The translations under genes and the position numbers were made by a program. Positions 8,307-16,594 of a stretch of 64,000 bases of DNA are shown here, one piece after another (the first letter of the stretch is position 1; each line of letters begins with the position of its first letter). Below the pieces are notes generated by a model. That model saw nothing but the letters and a program-made list of their open reading frames with translations, was not told where the DNA came from and made no database searches. The stretch comes from Candidatus Fermentithermobacillus carboniphilus (lineage in GTDB: Bacteria; Bacillota; Sulfobacillia; Fermentithermobacillales; Fermentithermobacillaceae), in NCBI GenBank assembly GCA_018208355.1, contig CP062796.1, positions 1,982,517-2,046,516 of the forward strand. The letters are read 5' to 3'.

Positions 8307-9506
8307 GTGTACGCAGTCGTAGGTGCCAGGATTCACACAGCTGGTCCGAAGGGGATACTCGAGGATGCAGCCATTATTGTGCAGTATGGCAAGATTGTGG
8401 ATGTGACACCGGGGAGATCCGTGCCCGTGGGCTGTGAGGTTATCGATGCGACGGGTAAGGAAATTGTGCCTGGCTTCATCGATGCTCATAGCCACGCCGG
8501 GATGGAGAGTGAGGGTCTCACGGTGCTGGATGCCAATGAGTCAACAGACCCGGTGAACCCGCACCTCTGGGCGCTCGATGCTTTTAACCCGGTTGAAAAG
8601 GGATTAGCCCGGTGCGTAGCGGGCGGAGTCACTACCATAGGGCTTCTTCCTGGAAGCCCTATGTCCTTCGGCGGGCTTGTGGAGCAGATAGGGGTCGTCG
8701 AAGGGATGGGGTCTGCGATAAAAACCGTGACGAAGAACGGCCAACCCCAAATCTTGAGGGAGCGGGCGGGACTTAAGATGGCCCTCGGCGAGCACCCCAA
8801 GAGATTCTTCAGAGAGTCTAAGAAAGCTCCCGCGACTAGAATGAACATCATGGCCATGATCCGCGAGGTTCTCGAAAAGGGAAGGAATGGGCAGGTCGAG
8901 CCGAAGTTCCGGAACGTGGCTGGACTCTTAAAACGGGAGTTTCCGGCCCGGATTCACGTCCACAGGGTGCAAGACATCCTCGCTGCCTTGAGACTTCAGG
9001 AGGAATACAAGTTTGACATGGTCCTGGAGCACGTCACCGAAGGATATATGGTGGCGGACATCCTCAAGGATAGAGGAGTGCCTTGTGTGGTTGGGCCGGT
9101 TCCCATGACGAGGAGGGGTTCTGAGCTCCAGAATCTCACTCTCAGTAATGCCGTCATCCTTGCACAGCGTGGCGTGAAGGTTGCCATCACGTGCGACCAC
9201 CCGACGTTCCCTGCGTGGTACCTGCCTTATCATGCGGGGATGCTGGTGCGTGAGGGCATGGGGTACGATCAAGCGTTAAAGGCTATAACGATAATTCCCG
9301 CAGAAATCCTGGGAGTTTCGGATAGGGTGGGTTCGCTTGAACCCGGCAAGGATGCGGACTTCGTGGTCTTCCAGGGGGACCCACTGGAGATAACGTCCAG
9401 AATTGAAGCGGTAGTCTCGGACGGGCGGGTTGTAGCAGGTAAACTTGACTGCATGAGCGCTGCTGCCGGAGGCACTGAGTCATGGGAAGGAAGGAGGGTC
9501 TGTTGA
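8307..9506 (+). CDS. Metal-dependent amidohydrolase, first of a tandem pair
   Basis: Imidazolonepropionase/dihydroorotase-superfamily hydrolase of 399 residues. It has the N-terminal beta-sandwich, then GFIDAHSHAG with the HxH metal pair, followed by His in ARIHVHRVQD and in VLEHVTEGY and Asp in TCDHPTF, matching the metal ligands of the TIM barrel. The C-terminus has the usual GSLEPGKDADFVVFQGDP. GGGAGGAG precedes the GTG start. The stop codon overlaps the next start by one base in TGATG. The companion is a homologue, so the two may form a hetero-oligomer or handle two related ring or amide substrates from the imported compound. Confidence 0.88.
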   Translation: MYAVVGARIHTAGPKGILEDAAIIVQYGKIVDVTPGRSVPVGCEVIDATGKEIVPGFIDAHSHAGMESEGLTVLDANESTDPVNPHLWALDAFNPVEKGLARCVAGGVTTIGLLPGSPMSFGGLVEQIGVVEGMGSAIKTVTKNGQPQILRERAGLKMALGEHPKRFFRESKKAPATRMNIMAMIREVLEKGRNGQVEPKFRNVAGLLKREFPARIHVHRVQDILAALRLQEEYKFDMVLEHVTEGYMVADILKDRGVPCVVGPVPMTRRGSELQNLTLSNAVILAQRGVKVAITCDHPTFPAWYLPYHAGMLVREGMGYDQALKAITIIPAEILGVSDRVGSLEPGKDADFVVFQGDPLEITSRIEAVVSDGRVVAGKLDCMSAAAGGTESWEGRRVC

Positions 9507-10663
9507 TGCTAGCCGTAAAGGGTGGAAAAATACTGACGGTGACCCGCGGTACTATAGATGAGGGTACTGTCCTCATAGAGAACGGCAAGTTCATCGAGGT
9601 TGGGCAAGACGTGCCGTTTCCTCCGGGAACCCAGGTGGTAGATGCTCGGGGGAAATGGGTCGTTCCAGGGTTTATCGATTGCCATTGCCACGTGGGTATA
9701 GTACCTGAGGGCTTCGATTGGGAATATTCAGACGTGAACGAGACTACCAATGCAGTTACCGGACACGTAAGGGCCATTGATGGTATCGATTTTCACGACA
9801 AAGGGTTCCAGGACGCGCTGGATGGCGGAGTAACTGCAATGATTATCCACCCGGGTAGCGCAAACGTGATATGCGGCACGGACATTGCAGTAAAGGCCGC
9901 CGGAGAAAGCATCGCTTCGCGGGTGCTGAGGGATCCTGCAGGGATGAAGATGGCCTGGACCGCAGGGGGCAGGAGAGGCCCCAGGCCTAGTAAAGACGTA
10001 CCGTATCCATCCACCAGGATGGGTGTTGCTGGTATCTTAAGACAATATCTTGTACTCACACAGGAATACCTGAAAAAACTCGAGAGTGGAGAGCAAGAAC
10101 CGGAAAAAGATCCTGCCAAGCGTTTCACCTTTGAGATCCTTGCGAAGATTCTGAAAAAAGAAATGCCGGCGCGGATCCACTCAATGACCCCTGCCGACCT
10201 GTACCCGCTTTTCAGACTGCAGGATGAATTCGGTTTTGACTTTACGGTGGACCACGGCGATGAAGCGTATCTGGTGGCATCCGAACTTTCGAGGAGGAAG
10301 GTTCCCGTGAATTACGGGCCTTTCGTTGGAGATAGGTGGATACCTATGTTTCCGAACTCACGTCCCGATGCGGCGAAGATCATGGATGATGCGGGCGTGT
10401 TGGTGTCGTTCCAGACGGACCACCCGGTTCTCAGCATAAGGGATTTACGGTTACAGGCTGCCATATGCGTGAAGTACGGCCTCTCTCCCGAACGGGCCAT
10501 AAGGATGCTGACCATTAATCCTGCTACTATTATGGGACTGGCCTCGAGGTTGGGAAGCATTGAGCCTGGAAAAGACGCCGACTTCTCAATCTTCTCTGGG
10601 GATCCTTTGATGGTTCAGTCCAGGGTAGAAGCGGTATTCATCGACGGTAAGAGGGTTAGGTGA
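9506..10663 (+). CDS. Metal-dependent amidohydrolase, second of a tandem pair
   Basis: Homologue of the preceding gene, ~385 residues. The ATG is chosen because AAGGAGGG ends seven bases upstream, although the frame is open a little further. The HxH motif appears as GFIDCHCHVG; later ligands are ARIHSMTPADL, TVDHGDEAY and FQTDHPVL, and the C-terminus is GSIEPGKDADFSIFSGDP. A notable insertion near residue 180 (ESGEQEPEKDPAKRF) separates it from its neighbour. Both copies keep their metal ligands, so this is not a decayed duplicate. The gene ends the hydrolase section; two membrane-protein genes follow after 137 bases. Confidence 0.88.
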   Translation: MLAVKGGKILTVTRGTIDEGTVLIENGKFIEVGQDVPFPPGTQVVDARGKWVVPGFIDCHCHVGIVPEGFDWEYSDVNETTNAVTGHVRAIDGIDFHDKGFQDALDGGVTAMIIHPGSANVICGTDIAVKAAGESIASRVLRDPAGMKMAWTAGGRRGPRPSKDVPYPSTRMGVAGILRQYLVLTQEYLKKLESGEQEPEKDPAKRFTFEILAKILKKEMPARIHSMTPADLYPLFRLQDEFGFDFTVDHGDEAYLVASELSRRKVPVNYGPFVGDRWIPMFPNSRPDAAKIMDDAGVLVSFQTDHPVLSIRDLRLQAAICVKYGLSPERAIRMLTINPATIMGLASRLGSIEPGKDADFSIFSGDPLMVQSRVEAVFIDGKRVR

Positions 10664-10800
10664 AAGCTGGATTTGTTCTATGTATTTGTGGATTTCATTC
10701 TGAATTGCAGGATTTTTGATGTTGAACAGCGAACTACTAGGAGCTACCGGCGGCATCAGGTGAAGAACGAAGTTTAGATCTCCAGCAAAAAGGGGGAGAG

Positions 10801-11256
10801 ATGAACTTGATTCGTGCAAGGGACATCTTGTTCATTCTGGCAGTGGTCTGCGGTATAACCTTGTTCGGCAATTGGATCGCGGTAAAGATCGATCCAATTA
10901 AGGCGCTTCCCGGGATGTTGATCTTGGGAATCATATCTTTCGTGGGATGGGGACTAAGCAAGATTATTCCCGCTAACCTGCCTCCCATCGTCTATATCTC
11001 TTTGGTCGCTATCATCTTAACTACTCCTTGGACGCCAGGGTCTGCATGGGTTCTCAGTCAAGTGAACAATGTCAATTTCCTTGCGCTTTGCACGCCGATC
11101 CTGGCTTATGCAGGAATCTCCATTGGTAAAGAACTCGACGAGTTTGCCAAGATGAGCTGGAGAATAGCCATAGTGGCCATGTTTGTGCTAGCCGGTTCAT
11201 TCCTCGGTTCGGCTATCATTGCCCAAATCATGCTCAAGATCACGGGTAAGATATAG
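10801..11256 (+). CDS. Small 4-5 TM membrane protein paired with DUF3100-like gene
   Basis: A 151-residue hydrophobic protein with about four or five helices and an internal loop PWTPGSAWVLSQVNNVNF. AAAGGGGGAG precedes the ATG. It contains YAGISIGKELDEF, a short polar motif between helices. I do not recognise a named family. It is followed after 12 bases by a DUF3100-like membrane protein, and together they resemble two-component secondary carriers in which one small and one large integral protein are encoded side by side. Inference: the pair moves a product or co-substrate of the neighbouring hydrolases. Confidence 0.75.
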   Translation: MNLIRARDILFILAVVCGITLFGNWIAVKIDPIKALPGMLILGIISFVGWGLSKIIPANLPPIVYISLVAIILTTPWTPGSAWVLSQVNNVNFLALCTPILAYAGISIGKELDEFAKMSWRIAIVAMFVLAGSFLGSAIIAQIMLKITGKI

Positions 11257-11268
11257 GAGGTGCCTGGA

Positions 11269-12111
11269 TTGGCTGCTGATAAGAGAAACCCCGGCCAGAA
11301 TGGACAGAACCAGGGTGCTCCCGCTCCTCTGAACTTTTACGATTGGAGGTTGCACCTGACTGTACTGGTTATAGTTGTTATTTCCGAACTCATCAGGACC
11401 CGCAGGTTTCAAGTCGGCCCTGGGATGGTACTGCTACTGCCGATGTTGTACGCGCTCGTCCTTGGAGTCCTGGCTACTCCCAGGTTCTTGAAAGTGGTTA
11501 ACGAGAAACAGATGCGGACAGCATCTCCTTTGATAACGATCTCGGTGATGATGCTTGTGGCGAGACTAGGAACTATCGTGGGCCCGTCTCTTAAGCAGAT
11601 TGCATCTGCGGGACTAACCTTGGTGCTGCAAGAGTTTGGGATGCTATTCTGCCCTCTTGTCGCAATGCCTATTGCGGTTGCTATCGGCATGAAACGTGAG
11701 GCGGTCGGAGGCACTTTCTCCATCTGCCGCGAAGGTGGCATAGCTGTCATCGGTCAGGTCTACGGTCTGGATAGCCCCGAGGGTAGAGGATGTCTCGGCA
11801 CTTATATCTTTGGTACCCTTTTTGGGGCTATATACATGGGACTTTTCGCCGGATTGGTCGCTTCTCTAAGGATCTTCCACCCGTGGGCTCTGGGAATGGC
11901 AACAGGTATCGGCTCGGCCAGCATGATGAGTGCTGCAGCCGGGGCAGTGGCCGCGGCTCTTCCCGAATACAGCAAGGATGTCCTGGCTTTCGCCGCAGCA
12001 AGTAACCTCCTTACCGCAGTGGACGGCGTATGGTCTGACCTGTTCCTGGCACTCCCGCTGGCTAATATCACTTACAAGTTCTGGCGCAAAGTGTTTAGGA
12101 AGAGAGACTGA
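11269..12111 (+). CDS. DUF3100-like integral membrane protein
   Basis: Integral membrane protein of ~280 residues with eight or more helices. The TTG start is set seven bases after AGGAGGT; a GTG inside that site would leave no spacing. The segment YDWRLHLTVLVIVVISELI and the following VGPGMVLLLPMLYALVLG match my memory of the DUF3100 family, which is probably a transporter family of unknown substrate. A small N-terminal hydrophilic tail (DKRNPGQNGQNQG) precedes the first helix. Its location behind a peptide importer and hydrolases suggests efflux or exchange of a breakdown product. The family name is from recall, not a search. Confidence 0.75.
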   Translation: MAADKRNPGQNGQNQGAPAPLNFYDWRLHLTVLVIVVISELIRTRRFQVGPGMVLLLPMLYALVLGVLATPRFLKVVNEKQMRTASPLITISVMMLVARLGTIVGPSLKQIASAGLTLVLQEFGMLFCPLVAMPIAVAIGMKREAVGGTFSICREGGIAVIGQVYGLDSPEGRGCLGTYIFGTLFGAIYMGLFAGLVASLRIFHPWALGMATGIGSASMMSAAAGAVAAALPEYSKDVLAFAAASNLLTAVDGVWSDLFLALPLANITYKFWRKVFRKRD

Positions 12112-12148
12112 TCGGTTTTCAAGAAAATTTCGACGATAAGATAACATC

Positions 12149-12183
12149 CCATGACCGCGGGGACTTGGCGTCCGCGGTCATGG
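12149..12183. terminator. Bidirectional terminator between DUF3100-like gene and cotJC
   Basis: A perfect 12-bp stem CCATGACCGCGG/CCGCGGTCATGG closes an 11-base loop and is followed on the plus strand by TCTTTC. It sits exactly between the two convergent transcription units. Confidence 0.75.
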
Positions 12184-12196
12184 TCTTTCAGAGACG

Positions 12197-12808
12197 TTAT
12201 GACTGTCTAAACTTGTCCGGGTCGTATCCCTTCATCTCAAACACATGCTGTCGGCTGTAATAGTCGTGGAGCAGATCGAGGACTTCACCGAACCTCTGGA
12301 AGTGGACGATTTCCCTCTGCCAAAGGAACCTGAGAGTTTCGGTTGCATCGGGATCGTCTGAGAGTTGCATAAGGTACTCATAGGTCGACCGAGCTTTTTC
12401 CTCAGCGGCCATATTTTCGTGGATGTCCGTGATTGGGTCACCTTTAGATTGGATATATGACGCCACCCAGGGTGCTCCTGATGCGTTCACGAAATACAGA
12501 GCTTTGTCGTGATCGGCATAGTACGAGTCCAAGCCCGCTCTCTTGATGTCCTCGATACTTGCGTCCCGGATGAGCTGGTACACCAGGGTGGCCACTATCT
12601 CCATGTGTGCCAGTTCCTCTGTTCCGATGTCGGTGAGGGCAGCTTTAGCCTGGGGTATTGGCATGGTGTACCGCTGAGTAAGATAACGAAGGGAAGCCGC
12701 CAACTCTCCGTCAGGGCCACCGTACTGAGTAATAACTACCTTCGCAAGTCGCGGGTTGGGGCCTCTCACCCTAGCGGGATATTCGAGGCTTTTCTGGTAC
12801 ACCCACAT
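12197..12808 (-). CDS. cotJC: Spore coat-associated manganese catalase-like protein CotJC
   Basis: A 203-residue ferritin-like four-helix protein of the manganese catalase family, known as a component of the spore inner coat in Bacillus. Typical features are the N-terminal MWVYQKSLEYPARV, TDIGTEELAHMEIVATL and AAEEKARSTYEYL, and the late REIVHFQRFGE, which supply Glu and His metal ligands. It starts with an ATG that directly abuts the stop codon of cotJB (TAGATG), with GAAGGAG upstream. It is the last gene of the three-gene cotJ cluster and ends at a bidirectional terminator. Catalase activity is plausible from the ligands but is inferred. Confidence 0.96.
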   Translation of the reverse strand: MWVYQKSLEYPARVRGPNPRLAKVVITQYGGPDGELAASLRYLTQRYTMPIPQAKAALTDIGTEELAHMEIVATLVYQLIRDASIEDIKRAGLDSYYADHDKALYFVNASGAPWVASYIQSKGDPITDIHENMAAEEKARSTYEYLMQLSDDPDATETLRFLWQREIVHFQRFGEVLDLLHDYYSRQHVFEMKGYDPDKFRQS

Positions 12809-13084
12809 CTACGTTCCACTCCTTCTCCAGTTAATCTCCCACGGCCATGGCTCGTCGATCCACTGCCAAGTCCGTCCGGGGTTTGTTCCGAAACCGTAGT
12901 TTAAGAGGGGGCCATAAGCCAACTCGTATTCCATCTTGGCGTTCATGAGTTCCTGGGATCTCATCTTAAAGTCCTGGAGTGCCCGGGTGTCATCAGGATG
13001 CGTAGCCAGGTAAAGGTCCAGATCTATACAGGCAAACTCAAGCTCCATTATGCGCATGAGCAGCTCTTTCTGCCGTGGATCCAT
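12809..13084 (-). CDS. cotJB: Spore coat protein CotJB
   Basis: A 91-residue protein with the CotJB layout: an N-terminal helix rich in Leu and Glu (RIMELEFACIDLDLYLATHP), then a Tyr/Trp-rich end (YGPLLNYGFGTNPGRTWQWIDEPWPWE). In Bacillus, cotJA, cotJB and cotJC are cotranscribed in the mother cell and the products assemble in the coat. GGGGAGGAATAGAG precedes the ATG. It is separated from the upstream cotJA-like gene by two bases and abuts cotJC. Confidence 0.96.
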   Translation of the reverse strand: MDPRQKELLMRIMELEFACIDLDLYLATHPDDTRALQDFKMRSQELMNAKMEYELAYGPLLNYGFGTNPGRTWQWIDEPWPWEINWRRSGT

Positions 13085-13086
13085 CT

Positions 13087-13554
13087 CTATTCCTCCCCTC
13101 GCGTGCCTGGTTTTTTATACCTAGGGGGTGTCCTCGTTAGCTCGGGAAAAAGGGTGCCCAGGCGAAGAGCTTCACGGAGGTCCAATGTTCGCCCGTACAT
13201 TTGCCACGGCACAAAAGCTGTTGCAAGTTCAATCGTGCCTGCCAACCCGGTGGACTCCACACCCATGCCGGTAATGGTTTTTTCGCCATTATCCGGGCGC
13301 TCAGGTTCCCGCCACTCGAGTTCCTTCGATTCAGGTTCATTTGATACCTGGCCTGCTGTCTCGGAATCAACCCGTTCGGATGCGTTTTTTTCTGGCATCG
13401 CGTACCCGGAGTCCGGAGAACCCTTTGACGGCGCTGGTTCCCGTTTTGGTTCCTCAGATTCGAAAAGTCGTCTTCTCTCCCGAGGAGATTCATTTTCCTC
13501 CTGGGCGCGAGGATACCGGAAGGGTTTATCTCCTCTTGGCGGGTATCTTCGCAT
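13087..13554 (-). CDS. cotJA: CotJA-like spore coat protein with long charged N-terminal extension
   Basis: A 155-residue protein whose last third matches CotJA (LATAFVPWQMYGRTLDLREA then RLGTLFPEL). The first ~100 residues are a low-complexity, charged, Pro/Glu/Ser/Arg-rich segment predicted to be disordered. Classical CotJA is only about 80 residues long, so this one has roughly doubled. AAGGAGGG lies nine bases before the ATG. First gene of the cotJ cluster. About 37 bases upstream on the coding strand is a CATAAAAT element that resembles the -10 of the mother-cell sigma factor E, but a matching -35 was not found. Confidence 0.9.
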   Translation of the reverse strand: MRRYPPRGDKPFRYPRAQEENESPRERRRLFESEEPKREPAPSKGSPDSGYAMPEKNASERVDSETAGQVSNEPESKELEWREPERPDNGEKTITGMGVESTGLAGTIELATAFVPWQMYGRTLDLREALRLGTLFPELTRTPPRYKKPGTRGEE

Positions 13555-13590
13555 GCTGAAAGCCCTCCTTGTCGGTGATGTGGTCAGATC

Positions 13591-13598
13591 ATTTTATG
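13591..13598 (-). promoter_or_regulatory. Possible SigE-type -10 element for the cotJ operon
   Basis: CATAAAAT reads on the minus strand 37 bases upstream of the cotJA start. It resembles the SigE -10 consensus (CATACAAT-like) that drives cotJ in Bacillus. No convincing -35 is visible, so this is a weak call. Confidence 0.3.
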
Positions 13599-13748
13599 TC
13601 AACGACTCCGTAAGGGTGCTTTCTCTCCTCTCGTGGTCTCCAAAATGAAAGCCGCCACCCGGCTTTGCCAATCCCTGGGGGTATTTGCCGTGGCAGCGGC
13701 TGGAAAACTCTTCCTTATTGGATCACCTGTTGTACGCGCTTTTCCATC

Positions 13749-14381
13749 TCATTCTGGATTGAGGCCTGCTTTGGCCAGTGCTTCTTTCAGGACTGAAAGA
13801 TGTTTTTGGGCCTCTTCCCGGATCTCAGTGAGTCTTTTCCGACAAGTTTCTCTAAAGGTCTCGTCTCTTATCGAACCCATGTTGATCTCGGCGTTCATGA
13901 CAGCGCCGCGTCTTGCACAATCCAACAACAGGGCTCCCACTGCCGCGTCTGTGATGGCGTTGGGATTGCCGTATTGCAGGAGGTCCGGCAGCAAAGATAA
14001 TGCTAGAACGGCGTTTTCGGCAGTCTTGAGAGGTATTTCGGTGGCGGCAATGAAAGCTTTCTGCATGGCTTCTTTTCTGGAGGCCTTCTCCTCAGGGCTG
14101 TCTTTCGGCATCTTCATGGCAGATTCAACCTGGCGATAGGCGTCTTCGTCTTCCTTTGCCAGTACGAGAAATGTTTCTCTAAGTTCTTGAGACCTGGACC
14201 TTATTTCTTCAAGCTTTTCCCTGCCCTCAGTGAATCTCGGAAGGCTCAGGGTAATTCCCGATACCATTTCGAACAGCGCGCAACCGAGACTTCCGGCTAC
14301 TGCGGATGCTGCTCCACCCCCGGGAGCTCCGCTTGGCGCTTTCAGTGCGTCGAGGAAAGTTGAGAGATCAATGGCTGACAT
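13749..14381 (-). CDS. fchA: Formiminotetrahydrofolate cyclodeaminase
   Basis: Cytoplasmic enzyme of ~210 residues that converts 5-formimino-THF to methenyl-THF and ammonia. The helical fold shows SGAPGGGAASAVAGSLGCAL near the N-terminus, a glycine-rich folate-site hallmark, and MPKDSPEEKASRKEAMQKA mid-way, with YGNPNAITDAAVGALLL later. The ATG six codons inside the longer frame is used because AAGGAG lies nine bases upstream. The partner enzyme, glutamate formiminotransferase, lies 1.3 kb upstream on the same strand but is separated by a decayed gene. Together they take the formimino group from histidine or purine breakdown. Confidence 0.94.
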   Translation of the reverse strand: MSAIDLSTFLDALKAPSGAPGGGAASAVAGSLGCALFEMVSGITLSLPRFTEGREKLEEIRSRSQELRETFLVLAKEDEDAYRQVESAMKMPKDSPEEKASRKEAMQKAFIAATEIPLKTAENAVLALSLLPDLLQYGNPNAITDAAVGALLLDCARRGAVMNAEINMGSIRDETFRETCRKRLTEIREEAQKHLSVLKEALAKAGLNPE

Positions 14382-14595
14382 CCTTACCACTCCTTGCATG
14401 TTGCAGCCCGCGTTTTCCAGGGGCAGTATATCACCGGTATCTTTTGATCAGCAACATTTGAGAAATAGTCTGCCCTGTGACTGGGCGGTAAATCGGCGTG
14501 TTCGACGTCATTATCATCACGTGTTGTCGTTACCTTCCGTCTGTGTTATACAAAAAAAGGAAAAGATGTAAAATCCAATAGGACGGTGTCTACCC

Positions 14596-15338
14596 ATAGA
14601 GAACAACGTCTTTATCCCAAACGCCTTAATAGACGATAAGGATCTGTCACCTCACGTCAAATTCCTTCGCACGGTAATCGCAGTGAAACGACCTCGCTCT
14701 ATCGCCGAACTTGCTCGCGTGGCTGGCTGTAGTAGGTCCCACGTATCTCATGCCTGTAATGAGCTCAACAGGTCAGGCTGGCTGAGATTCGTCAACACCC
14801 CTAACTCCAGAATCGCAGTCCCTGCTTTTCCCCGAGAAGTGGAAGACGAGCGAATAGAAAAACTTCTCTGGGAGAAAGACATGGCACCTTACCTGGGCGA
14901 GTTTTTGATGAGGAAATTGCTTGACAATACAGTGGCGTCTACAACGTTTATGGACAATGCCCGTCCTTCTTTCCTGCGGAATCCCAAGACGAATCAACCG
15001 CTAGAATACGACAGGTTGTACTTTGAGGGTTTGCTTTCGAGTTCAACGGTGAGCAACACTATTCGACGACCTCTGAATTTCCCGACCCCCAAGCCTTGCA
15101 GGAAAGAAGAACCAGAGATCTTATAAAGGTGGCGCTGAGTCTCGAAAACGGCATAACACTGGTAACGGTTGTTGACGAGGACCTTTCGGTGGAAGGCATG
15201 CTGGCAAGAATTCCGGAGTGTCTGCCGAAGTGCAATGTTGATTTCTCTTCTCCTTACATCAAAAAACTCGACGAGCTATGTCTGGAGTATGTTCAAGGTA
15301 TGCGTAGAATACGAGCACGTTCTACACGTAAACCGTGA
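14596..15338 (+). pseudogene. Decayed winged-helix DNA-binding protein gene
   Basis: Two adjacent frames form one broken protein. The first segment contains a readable winged-helix region (FIPNALIDDKDLSPHVKFL, RPRSIAELARVAGCSRSHV, NELNRSGWLRF), but this runs upstream of any good start codon. It reads on to LEYDRLYFEG near 15029; the frame then shifts and the continuation AFEFNGEQHYSTTSEFPDP, RTRDLIKVALSLENGITLV is found in another frame to a stop at 15338. The joined product would be ~245 residues. The original start is missing and at least one frameshift is present, so it is probably inactive. It lies antisense to, and between, two functionally linked minus-strand genes. Confidence 0.7.
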
Positions 15339-15697
15339 CACCTATGGAACCGGTTGGCGACCATTCTTGCCAGAAACTTGAGGTATACCCCTCCCGTACA
15401 GCCTGATCTTGCGACCGATACCGGTCCACTGGTTGTACATAGATTGTACTGACGTGATTCCCACAGGTGCATCCTCCGCCGCTTCCCGTACCCTATAGCG
15501 ACACTCGTCTGCCACAAGTACACTTTTTTGCTAATCATCACCTCAGTTAGTACATCTTCCAGGACAACATGTACTTGAGACTGACACGTGTCTTCAAGAA
15601 GTACATGGTGTGAGGTACGAATGACCTCGGCCGGTACACCCCGGGAATACTCGACCGTCCTGTACTCACCGAAAACGGATACTGGGGACGGACAGAA
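15339..15697. other. Non-coding spacer with GTAC-rich sequence and a dyad
   Basis: No gene is readable. The stretch is unusually rich in GTAC and GTACTT-type words and holds an imperfect 40-base dyad (see separate entry). It may be debris from the decayed gene next to it or a mobile-element scar, but no terminal repeats or transposase fragments were recognised. Confidence 0.4.
15568..15607. repeat. Imperfect 40-base inverted repeat
   Basis: Outer arms CATGTACTT and AAGTACATG are perfectly complementary (9 bp); the centre is GACACGTGTC, itself a perfect 10-base palindrome. The intervening sections are not complementary. It could be an operator-like element or a transcript hairpin. Confidence 0.5.
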
Positions 15698-16594
15698 CTA
15701 GATATTGAAGTCGAGAATACGGTGTTTTGAAAAACCTTTGAGCTTTAACCGAGAATAAACTACTTCCAAGAGAGCATCCAGTGGTACCATACCAACTATT
15801 TCGGAGTCTCTTATGTTCGTACCCCGTTTCCTGGCTTCTTCCTCAATATGCTGGTAGACCAGTGAGATAGGTGTTTCCTGGTAATCTAGGAGGTTCATGG
15901 TGACCTGGGCGAGGCCGGTTTCTTCTATGATGACTCCCTTTGCCTGAACATGGGGGAGCCCTCCGGACGATTCCCGGATATCGCGGGCTATGGATTTCGC
16001 GATCCTCACGTCCGGCGTGTCCAGGTTGACGTTGAACGCGATTAATGGAGGTCTTGCCCCGACAGCGGTTGCCCCTGCGGTGGGGTGTAGTTCGAGGGGA
16101 CCATAGTCAGGAGCTCTTGCGGGGTCTACCTTTATAGCTTCTTTTAGTCCCTCGTACTCTCCTTTCCGGATGTCAGGCAACCGTACCCGGTCCTCTCGGG
16201 TCGCAGCTTTTGCGTAAAGATAAACGGGTATGTGCAGTTCTTCACCGATCCGCTTCCCGACTCTGCGGGCCATCTGGACGCACTCATCCATTGTTACTCC
16301 GCGAATCGGCACGAACGGGATGACGTCTGTAGCACCTATCCTAGGATGTTCTCCTCTGTGCCGTTCCATATCGATGAGTTCCGCTGCGCGTTTCGTGCAC
16401 TGGAATGCGGCTTCTTCGACCCGGGCGGGCGTTCCGGTGAAAGTCACCACCGTGCGGTTGTGGCTGGCATCACTTGAGACATCCAGCACCCTGCAACCGC
16501 ACGATCTGATACTTTGGACGATCTGATTTACGACCTCCTGGTCCCTGCCTTCGCTGAAATTGGGGACGCATTCAACTACCTGGGGTTCCATCAT
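15698..16594 (-). CDS. ftcD: Glutamate formiminotransferase
   Basis: Cytoplasmic transferase of ~298 residues moving the formimino group from formiminoglutamate to THF. The N-terminus has the family signature VECVPNFSEGRD, followed by DASHNRTVVTFTG and IDMERHRGEHPRIGATDVIPFVP, which build the folate and substrate sites. GPLELHPTAGATAVGARPPLIAFN is also typical. Of two in-frame ATGs the inner one is used because GGGAGAGG lies about seven bases before it. In many bacteria this domain is fused to the cyclodeaminase; here both are separate genes on the same strand. Confidence 0.95.
   Translation of the reverse strand: MMEPQVVECVPNFSEGRDQEVVNQIVQSIRSCGCRVLDVSSDASHNRTVVTFTGTPARVEEAAFQCTKRAAELIDMERHRGEHPRIGATDVIPFVPIRGVTMDECVQMARRVGKRIGEELHIPVYLYAKAATREDRVRLPDIRKGEYEGLKEAIKVDPARAPDYGPLELHPTAGATAVGARPPLIAFNVNLDTPDVRIAKSIARDIRESSGGLPHVQAKGVIIEETGLAQVTMNLLDYQETPISLVYQHIEEEARKRGTNIRDSEIVGMVPLDALLEVVYSRLKLKGFSKHRILDFNI

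Noticed and set aside
13137-14571. Several plus-strand frames across cotJA and the cyclodeaminase gene
   Set aside because: All are antisense to well-supported minus-strand genes and have Ser/Arg-rich, domain-free translations.
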